Shown: one piece after another, positions 55,401 to 64,000 of the stretch
Numbering within the stretch: position 1 is the first letter of the stretch
How the letters are laid out: each line of letters begins with the position of its first letter
Assembly (NCBI GenBank): GCA_019059635.1
Contig: JAGVRJ010000009.1
Location: 1,397,001 to 1,461,000 of the forward strand
Length of the DNA stretch: 64,000 nt
Origin: Proales similis
Taxonomy: Eukaryota > Rotifera > Eurotatoria > Ploima > Proalidae
Reading direction: 5' to 3'
The notes under the pieces: model-generated
What the model was told of the DNA's origin: nothing
Seen by the model: the letters and a program-made list of their open reading frames with translations, nothing else
Databases searched by the model: none
Position numbers and translations under genes: made by a program

Positions 55401-58400
55401 TTCTTTGTACCATAATGGACGTCGAACGTCCTTAGTTGGACTTGGCTCATCGTCACAACGAGCCGTGTCAGTTTATGAAAGAGGCGGCGAGCGAGCGAGC
55501 CCACATCGATGCTCGCAGTCGACCTTTTTGCGTATCCACAAGTGTGCCATAAAGAGGACGCTTTCACTCGTCGATCTTATTCCGCTAAATATTTGCTCGT
55601 CTTGCCAAGCCCTTCCGCTTCTGTGGCGTTTTAACCTGCTTAGATACGACTCGTCAATTTTTAAGTTTGCTCTTATCGATCTAATTTAATGCTAATACAA
55701 TTCATGAACCTAATCCGTGCTATTTTTATTAATTTGCAGCAAGCCTTCATAAATTAATCGATTTTCAGCCTTTCTTAGTTTTCATTTGTTTCTTTCTTTT
55801 TCTCTCACGCTCTCCCATTCGTCCTCTCTTCGGTACGCTTCTGCCCTCGTCTCGACGCGCGCATGTTCCCATCTGACAGACGCGTGAGCAATGATTGCCA
55901 AATCAATGCAAAAATGTGATGTCTAGCAAACTCCACTTCTTTCTTCTTCTTCTTCTTCGCGCCTCTTTTATTCATTTCGCTCGGCACGGACAATTGTGAT
56001 TGTGTGCCGCTTCTTCATTATTCCTCCTCATCATCAAATCTCACTCGGCTCACATTAATTAATCATTTTAATCGAAAATTGCATGTGTCCTAACGCCGTG
56101 TGTGTGTGTGTGAGCGACGGGGGGCCGCTTGTTTATAAGAGTTTTTCTTTTCCATTATTTGTATTTCTCTCTGCGTTCGTGATTGCCAGTGACACAGTGC
56201 GAGAGAGGATGGGGGGGGGCAGTTAGTGCGACGCGTGCTATCGATATCAAATCGATTCGTCGCCGCCTATAGCGAGCGTGACGAGCTTTAATTCGATGCC
56301 ATTAGGCAAGTGATTCGGCCTTAGGAGGGAAGCCTAGCAAGAAGAGCAACAAAGGCAAATAAAAAAAATTTTAAGAAAATAAATGAGTCACCAGACAGGA
56401 GCAGAGAGTGCGACAGAGAGATATTGGGTATGGGCATTGCCAGAGAGATGATGACCGAAATGCATTCGAACACGTTTGCCATCGAAAGTTTTCGCACACA
56501 AGCCGACTTGATTGCTTGATTTGGCCTGAATCTTAATTTAATGAATTCTCATTTATCAAGCCAAGACGCGGACGAAGAGAATGAAATACGAACAAACGAT
56601 CAGCTATTGTGCATAAACGACGTTTATTTAGACGTATTTAGCTGCTCAAAGGCAAATAGGCCGCCCGAACTCGAGCAACAGCCAGAGCAGCAGCAGCAAA
56701 AGCAGCGGCAGCATCAGAAAAAGCGGCATCGAGCTCAGTTAGACGCGCTCTCTCGTCTGTTGAACGCGCGTGATCAGAGTTTTGAGTTGCTAATCGCTCG
56801 AGATCAGGGCAAGGCGTTAGTAAAGAAATACAGTAAACGGCAACGAGTCGACTTGAACAGCAATCTGTTGCTTAGCTCTGAATCTTCGTTGGCGTCTCTA
56901 GATTACGATTCAATCGCATCCAGTCAACTTGCCTATGATCCACACACGGATCGGCTTAGAATAGAAGCGAACAATGCTCGTTCAGGTAACATGGTGCTGA
57001 ATACCGAATGGACGCAACTGGAGTCGCTCGAGCTCACAAACGAGCCGGCCTCGAGCGGGACAAGCCAAGGCTCGACCAGCGGCGGATTCGGCTTCGGTAT
57101 CACCGGCAACAAGAGCACAGGCGTTGTTGTCAAAGTGATCACGCCCGGAGGCAGCGCTCATCGGGTAAGCATTCATGACAGTTCGCTTCCTGCACTCTGC
57201 CATTGCTTGTTTGTCACCAATTCTCACAGCTTCCTTCTTATCGCCTCTCTTGATTTGTGTCACTTTTTGCACGCCACCACTATTACTCTTCTTTCATATT
57301 CTCTCGCACTTCCTAGCTGCTGCTCATTTTCCGCCACGTAGCTTCAACGCTGGCAGCCTCAAGCTAAAACGGCTCTGGCTCACTGGCGGCAATTTTCCGA
57401 CTTGTTGGCCTGTTCGCCTGCGCTCGGCTGACTGCCTCACACACACAGAGTTGTAGTCTCGCTCGCCTTGAGCAGTTCTCGTGTCTAATTGCAGCCAAAG
57501 TTCGATTGCTTAATTAAATCTGATTGATCGAGATGCTTAATTGCTTCGTTGCAGATGGATTTTCTTAAATTTCCAACTCGCATCAACTAAAGAATTTCGT
57601 CAGCCAGTCCGCCAGCCAGCCAGCCAGTCGAGCGTTGTTATTTTCATTTTCTATTTCGAAATTTATTTCTCCTCTTTTCGTGAGTCTCTCTTTCCATTTT
57701 GATTTCCATCCCAGAGACGCACACCCAAGCACCCTCCAAACACACATACGCACAAAATCATGCGCGTTGATCATGTGTGTATGTGAGCGAGCGATCGTGT
57801 TCTAGCACAAACGCATAAACTTCCTGCATCCTGGCAGAGAGCCTGAAATTGAAACCATTTCTCATTTCGATTAAAGGACGGTCGACTGCGCGTCAACGAT
57901 CAAATATTCCAAATCGGCGACATAAACGTGCGAAACATGAGCTCGGAACAAGTGGCAGCAGTGCTGCGTCAGTCTTCAATGCAAGGCCAACAAGTAAAGT
58001 TCATCGTGGCGCGGCCAGTCAGCAATCAGCCCAATGACGTTGAGCGCGCCAGTCTCGAAAGTGACATGGACTCGCTGCGCGCCGCCAGCCTCAGTGCTCG
58101 ATCGGGCATGCATTTGATCCGCACCGAGCAGATAATGGACAAAAATGTCAATTTGCTTCAAGTAATTGCCAGTCAATCAGAACAGGCGAGCGCCATTTCA
58201 GTGCAGCTGAGTGAGACGCAGTCGCCGGAGAGCAAGCTCGACAGCAGTTTTAAACTGGAGAACAACGAGCACAGTGAACAGCAGCATACATCTGCGAGCA
58301 GAGAGCCTAGCAGTGACAGCAAGCAAGTTGCTGCCGAGGTCAAAGTCGCCGAGTCGCAGATCACAGCCCAGTCTGATCCGAGTGTATACAAGGTCTGCGT

Positions 58401-61400
58401 GAAGAGGCGAGCCGACCGCGGCATCGAGCTAGAACTCAGCCAGAACGAGCGTGTGAAGCGAATCAATGAAAAGCTGAAGGAGTTTGGCTTCATGATCGGC
58501 CACGACCAGGAGCTCGACGAGTACTTTGTGAGCGATAGACAAAGGATTCAGACGAATGGTGACGGTGCCGATCCGGGCGAGGAGGGCGCCGACGACGACG
58601 GCGGCTTGAAGAAGATTCAAGTCTACGATCGAGTGATTGAAATAAACGCAAGTTCGAACTTGAGCGAGTTGGACGTGAATTTCGCCGATGAGATTCAACT
58701 GAGTCTGCGCGAGAACGCTTACGAGCACAAATGCAAATTGCTTAAATCGAAGTGGATCGATCGGCTTCGCAACGACGCATCGTTCATGGCCAACGAGGAG
58801 CCTGGCAGCGAACGTGGCAGTTTTGACATTGAAATTCTGATCGGACAAATAGACAAGACGAAATCGAAGAGTCTTGGCATCAGTCTGGAGGGCACCGTGG
58901 ACGTCAACGAGAAGGGCATTGAAACATATCCGCATCATTACATTCGATCGGTGATGAAGAACGGTCCGGTCGACAAATGCACGACTCAGTTCAAGGCGGG
59001 CGACGAGCTGCTTGAAATCGACTGCGTCACATTGTACACAATCAATCATCTGGTTCTGCTCGACATACTTCGCAACATCGGCAACAGGCTCATAACACTG
59101 GTCTGCGCTCGCAAGGTCAAGGTGAGCATGAGCAAACGCGCCAAGAGCGAGGGCAATCTGGACCGCAAGTCGTCATCGGCGTCGAGCAGCAACGAAATGT
59201 GCAAGCTCGAGGACAAGACTGTGTCGACCGTCGAGCTGAACGGAGCTGTGCAGAGCAAGGCGCTGCCCTGCACCAAGTCGACCCCTCTGATAACATGCAA
59301 CGAAAGCGCCAAAAAGCTGCTCTACAAGACCACGAGCACCAAATTGATCCGCACACCTCAACTATGCATTAGATCTCGTTCGCTTGAACTCAACGGACTC
59401 TCGTTGTGGTCAAAGCAAGTGGTTGCGATCGATCTGACCAAGAGCGAGAAAGGCCTCGGATTCAGTCTGGTCGACTATCAACAGGACCCGTTTAATCCGC
59501 TGTCAAAGACAATGATCGTCATCAGGGCGCTCGTGCCGCACGGAGTTGCCCAGCTCGACGGACGCCTCATGCCCGGACAGCGTTTGGTCAGCATAAACGA
59601 AGTGCTTCTCGACGAAGAGCTCATATGCAAGCCGGGCTCGAGCGCAAGTCTTCCCAAAACGTTTGATCTTCTCAAGTTCACTGTCGACTACCTCAAGTCG
59701 ATACCGGTCGGCTCGAGCGTCTGCCTGGGCATCCAAAAGCCCCTGCCATATCCGGACGCCGAGTCGGCGTTCGAATCGGAGCCTGAAACCGGCCTGATGG
59801 ACAGATCGAACGAGTCGGACGAGCGAAAGCATCAGAGCAACATGGAGCTTGATCGAAGCAAGCTGAAGCTCGAGTTGAGCTGCTCTCAAGACTACGGCAT
59901 AGCTGCTCTATCAGCTCCGGCCATTCTCGATCAGGAGCTCGGCTTCAACTCCAGCACCAGTCATCATTCATTTTATTCGTCTTCGTCGCAGCTGCGCATA
60001 AATACAATCGGCCTGCGTCACCATCAACCCGCAAGTGCCGAATCGGAGATGACACAGGCCGCGTCAAATATTGATACAGAAGCAAATGAAGCGAGCGAGC
60101 AAGTCGAGTCGAACGCAGCCCAAGACCAAAGTAATTGCGAGGCCACAAATAGCAATTATCAAGTGGAAGCGGAGAGTCGGTCGAGCCGCCGCGAACCGGA
60201 TGAGCCCGCTCAGCTCTTGCTTGGGCCAACTCAAATAAAACTGCAGCCAGATGATGATGATGATGATTTCCGCAGCGAGGAAATGGCCAAACGTCTTGCC
60301 AACGCTTCCATTTTCATGAGGGGCTTGTTAGAGTCAAATGAATGGCAGCATTCAAACCAAATGACGCAGAAGAGCGAGAATGATAAGCAGCTGCTGGACG
60401 AGGAACAGTTCAATCAGGCGTTTATTAAGAACGTAAGTGTCGCTCTTTTCACTTCATTTTCTTTTTGTTCCTTCGATTTCGGCTTCGCAACTTGGCTCCT
60501 TCGTTCTCCGCTTGGCCCATTGTGCTTTAGTCGCTGCCCCAGTCAGTCTGTTTGCCGGCTGAATGACAGCGTCTTCTCTCGCGCCTCATGGTTTAGTTTA
60601 AATTCGCCTTTTTCATGATACGCGATTGTGTAAATGGACACTGATCTGCTCCTTGCATTGTGTCTGTGTGGCAAATTGAGAACAAAAGTTCGATCGATTG
60701 TGATTGTGCGCACGCCGCAACACATTGAGCTCGTTTTGGTAAATGCTAGTCAGAGCCACGCGGCCCAATCGCTCTCTCGAACAAAAACGCACACGAGAGT
60801 CTTATAAATATAGAGACGCCTCAACAGACAGACAGGCGTGCTCTTGGAAAATTTTCGAGACGAAGACGAGCGGCGTGAATTTGAGGCAGGCGAATTATGA
60901 AGAGTGGCGCTGAATGCACTCTTGCTCGGGGAATTAGGTTGCTGCCTGGTCGAGTGAGAGCTCATTAGACTCAGGGTTGACATCAATTTGGTGTTTACGC
61001 CCGGAGTTTGTTTGCCGTCATGAGGAGAGTCAGTCGAGTTGTCGGCCTCTTCCTTGAGGGTGTCAAATTTAGTCATCACTCTTCTTCATCCTCTTCTTGT
61101 GCATTTCGCCCGCCATACTCAAAACTCGCTGCTCATCATTATCGCTCATCGTTGTCGGTCGTGGCAGCGCCATTAACGAGCCAAGAGAAGCAAAACGAGC
61201 CAGAGAGAGAAAGAAAAATGCCTCACGGCTGACTCGTTTAAGAGGCTGTCGTGCTAACGCCATACTCAACTAATAAATAATCTTAGCCACGCTATTTGCC
61301 TAATTGCTGCGGCGTCTTCCATTTCGAGCTCGACGATGAGGTTTGCCTCCAATCTCATTTATATTCAATGATGACTGAAAGCGACCAGCACGACAACTGC

Positions 61401-64000
61401 TGCTGCTGCTGCTGATGATGATTGTGTGCTCATGATAATGATGATTATGGTGACGATTATTTATCAATCGTCGATTTGGCACCAGAGGAATGAGCGAGCG
61501 ACTAAACAGTGAGTCTATGAGCGAAAACTTCTATTTCCTGCGCACTCGAGACATTGGCATTCTAAACAAACATTTTCCATTTGGTCGTCTTGGTTCATGC
61601 GCGAGGAACATAAACGCGTCCTCCTTTCTCTATGTCTGTCTGTCTGTCTGTGAGTCGCTAGTTGGGTGAGCGACACCGACTCAATTCAGTTCATTCAGTT
61701 GTTTGGATTAGATTGCGCTGTGATTGTTAAGCAAGAAACGGCCGCAGTCGATCAGCACTGATTTTATTCGCAAATTCAATGTTTCTAATGTTTTCTCTTC
61801 GTGATTAAATAGACCAACAAGCGCTTGCTAAACATACTCGAACGGGATCGATTGGAGGCCGAGTTGAGGCAAATAACGACGCAAGAGGTTCATCAACGTA
61901 TCAATGAATTAGACGAGCGCACAGGTGAGCACTTGAGATGCGTGACTCGAATCGTTGCCAATTTCTAAATTGAGCGCTTTCTTCTGCTTGTGTTGTTCGC
62001 GCACAGAAGAAGGGTTTAATGAGCACAATCGACGAGACGACGACGTGCAGTACAACAATGGCAGCAAACGCAAACTAAATCCAAACGAGTCCAGAGTGCA
62101 CGTCAAGTCAAGCCAGTACTTAAACGACATGGTTAAAGACATAGTCACGTTCGACTGGCCCGATGCCGAGAAATTGAATTCAACCAAACGACCCCTGCAG
62201 GTTTCAAAAAGCGCAATGGACGTGGTCGTGAGTGGCACTGGCGGTGAGAAAAATGCCGACAACCAGCGCAGTCGATCGAGCATGGGCAGCAAAATTCGCT
62301 CGTCCAGTGCGGCACACTACTCGATGCGCTCACTGCGAGGCGTCGGCCTGGGCCATGAAACCCTGAGTCAAAGCTCAAGCCGCTCGAACAGTGCTCGAGT
62401 CATAAACATACTGGGCAAGACGATTGTGAAGCTGCCAAGCGAGCTCGAAGTCGAGATTCGCATAAAAAAGCGATTCGAGCCGCTGGGAATAAGCCGCATC
62501 GATTGCGAGTATGACGAAGGCGTGAACGGCTGCCGAGTGATGAAAATCGACTCGGCCTCGGCATGTGCACGTGATCGGCGCATTCACGCGGGCGATTTGC
62601 TTCTGATGGTCAATAACGAGCAAATGCGCCATTTGAGTCAGACCAGCGCCAAATCGGTTCTTAACCGAGCCTCGCTGATGAGCGCCGATGTGGTCGTTCG
62701 CTACATTCCTTACAAAGCGGCCAAAGAGTTTAAACGCTGCATTCAGCAAGAGCAGCAGCTGAGGACAGCTCAGTCCAGCGGTGATATGCGTCGCTCGGCG
62801 TCGTGCAGCTCGTCTCGACAAGAAGCGGCCACGGTGCTCTCTTCGTCGTCTTCAACATCATCGGCAAATTCAAGCCCGACTGCGTCGCTTTCAAGCTCGT
62901 TGGACTCAATATCGTCGATAGACTCGTGCTGCTGCTGTTGTCACTCGAGCTCGTCATCGACTCCCTCGACGAGCAGCCCGTCTTCGCCTCGTTTGTCGAG
63001 CAAATCGTTCGACGACTCGCACGCCAGCAATCCAAGCGAGATAAATTGCGATATGAACAACAAGTAAGCGGCTTTGCACTTTACTTATGCCTCAGTAGAG
63101 ACGCAAGATTACTCAATCGTCTCTCAATGCCATCTCTTTGCATGCTACTTGATTCATTTGGCTCGAGGCCGCTCCATCTCACTCTGCTTCTTTGTCCTGC
63201 TATTTCATTCTGCGGGCCTGATTTGAATTCTCTGATTGTACAAAAGCCTCAAGTCTTGTCTCGTCCGATTTCATTAAATAATCAACCACTGCAATCAGCC
63301 GCCTCGATCTCTATTGCTTTGATCGTAACTTCATTTGGCTCTTCCATTTGCATAGAGGTCAATTAAGTCGTTAGAAGAGACGCCAATTTCCCTCCTCTTT
63401 CTTGGCATCTTCACAGTATTAAAGTCAAATCGTTGGTTCAAACGTTTCTGTCTTGGTTCTGTTCAATCTCTCTCTCTCTCTCTCTCTCTGCGGGTCTTGT
63501 CGACGCTTCAATCGAACCGGAAACTAGAGAATTAGTTGCGATTGATCGGCCACTGCTAAACTAATCACAGCCCGACGATCCCTAAATTATCATATTTTAT
63601 TGACTAGCTCAAGATTAAAGAAAAAGAGAACGCCTGCAAATGACGTTTGATTTGCTGCCGATTCTTGTGATCCAAAGTGAATTCTCTCGACTCCTTGCCA
63701 GGTTCACATGGCTTTCTTATCCGTCTTTATTATTGGCCACATTATGCCGGGCCTAATAATCTTGATTTGCGAGATCCGCTTGAGCCCGCAAAATCAAGGG
63801 CTGCTGCTGCTGCTGCCAGTTGGCAATCTGACGCCTAACATGCATATTCACATTTTTGCTCATAAATCAGCAGCCGAGAAGATGAAGAATTATTTGGTGC
63901 TCTATAAAAAACAAATTATTACGGCGTTCACACTTGGCTCACACGCATCAACAAGCGCGTACAGACGCTCGCCCACCAGAATTGACTGAGGCTGGTGGAG
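52412..64000 (+). CDS. PATJ/MPDZ-type polarity scaffold (3' end outside window)
   Basis: A multi-PDZ scaffold of the Crumbs polarity complex, exons: 52412-52577, 52637-53201, 56561-57164, 57877-60432, 61813-61924, 62007-63063, then beyond. Exon 2 carries a probable L27 domain (KLKAIEFKRRANSIAGLLSS, AMFANVYNI; family: LxSPLFxxIL). PDZ1 is split over exons 2-3 (YLFVNLP...NDQLLCINDVYLDV...FELLIARD), with a long Gln-rich insert. PDZ2 is [41 protein letters not shown]. PDZ3 is divergent, with an acidic insert. PDZ4 has KSLGISLEGTVDVNEKG and HHYIRSVMKNGPVD. PDZ5 has KGLGFSLVDYQQDP and IVIRALVPHGVAQLDGRL. PDZ6 (near 62430-62710) has EPLGISRIDCEYDEG. The order of PDZ types matches PATJ/MPDZ. All junctions keep phase. 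The start may be 52412 or 52445. Confidence 0.85.
53202..56560 (+). other. PATJ-like intron, 3.36 kb
   Basis: Donor GTAAGT at 53202; acceptor TTTATCAAG ending at 56560; joins ...NDLLYLL to SQDADEENEIRTNDQ in phase 2. Contains GA tracts (54609-54622, 54955-54973), a CA tract (55042-55060), a run of nine G near 56211-56219 and no recognised exon. The largest intron in the window. Confidence 0.65.
55042..55060. repeat. (CA)n microsatellite
   Basis: A perfect CA run of 19 bases inside the large PATJ-like intron. Confidence 0.85.
57165..57876 (+). other. PATJ-like intron, 712 nt
   Basis: Phase 0, splitting PDZ2 between GGSAHR and DGRLRV. Pyrimidine-rich, with CCAGCCAGC-type tandem units near 57601-57630. 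No exon seen. Confidence 0.75.
60433..61812 (+). other. PATJ-like intron, 1380 nt
   Basis: Donor GTAAGT after ...FIKN; acceptor TTAAATAG before TNKRLLNILERD. Has CTG/CAG triplets near 61399-61417 and short TCTG tandem units near 61636-61652. No exon recognised. Confidence 0.75.
63064..64000 (+). other. PATJ-like intron at window end
   Basis: Begins with donor GTAAGC after the codons for MNNK. Contains a (TC)n run at 63467-63489. I could not find the next PDZ exon before the window ends. Confidence 0.55.
63467..63489. repeat. (TC)n microsatellite
   Basis: A perfect TC run of 23 bases in the last visible intron. Confidence 0.9.

Noticed and set aside
1-64000. CRISPR arrays, prokaryotic operons, insertion sequences or integrated viral genes
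   Set aside because: No regularly spaced repeats, transposase, integrase or viral-type frames were seen; the genes are intron-bearing animal genes.

Overview
The window is nuclear DNA of a small-genome invertebrate animal. Genes are split by spliceosomal introns, most only about 30-80 nt long, with GT..AG borders. Genes close together end with AATAAA signals shortly after the stop codon. The gene set is animal: PAX6, a p53/p63/p73-family gene, a PATJ/MPDZ polarity scaffold, basigin, an ANKS1-type SAM-SAM-PTB adaptor, a CYP46-like P450 and a nuclear-receptor-type zinc-finger gene. CpG dinucleotides are common everywhere, so there is no sign of the CpG loss seen in heavily methylated genomes. 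I cannot name the phylum. The p53-family gene with a SAM domain and a protein with two nuclear-receptor DNA-binding domains would fit a compact protostome (for example a small-bodied spiralian), but this is inference.

Layout. 1-9,274: two intron-poor genes of unknown function (1191-3170 plus strand; 3868-5256 minus strand), then about 4 kb with no recognisable gene. 9,275-13,924: a CYP46-like P450 and a short GON4L-like gene, both minus strand. 16,103-34,747: a dense housekeeping cluster, namely calcineurin B, TMEM62, BROX, SDHAF2 and POLDIP2 on plus; an EF-2-like gene on minus lying wholly inside one POLDIP2 intron; basigin (minus) and p53-family (plus) back to back; then a NUDT7-like Nudix hydrolase and NAD kinase on minus. 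34,748-48,486: PAX6 (plus), an ANKS1-like adaptor (minus), a two-DBD nuclear-receptor-like gene (plus) and VAT1-like oxidoreductase (plus), separated by kilobase-scale spacers. 48,487-64,000: a 4-kb gene-poor stretch, then the 5' part of a PATJ/MPDZ-like gene that runs off the window end.

The two compartments look different. Housekeeping genes sit 150-550 bp apart with tiny introns. The developmental and polarity genes (PAX6, the nuclear-receptor-like gene, PATJ) have long spacers and kilobase introns, as expected if those hold cis-regulatory DNA. The neighbours do not form one pathway. Items most worth a second look are the two-DBD protein with no ligand-binding domain, the nested intronless EF-2-like gene with an altered diphthamide loop, p53-family DNA-contact changes, and PAX6 paired-domain specificity residues. 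All gene models are reconstructed by eye from reading frames, splice consensus and remembered family sequences; no search was run.
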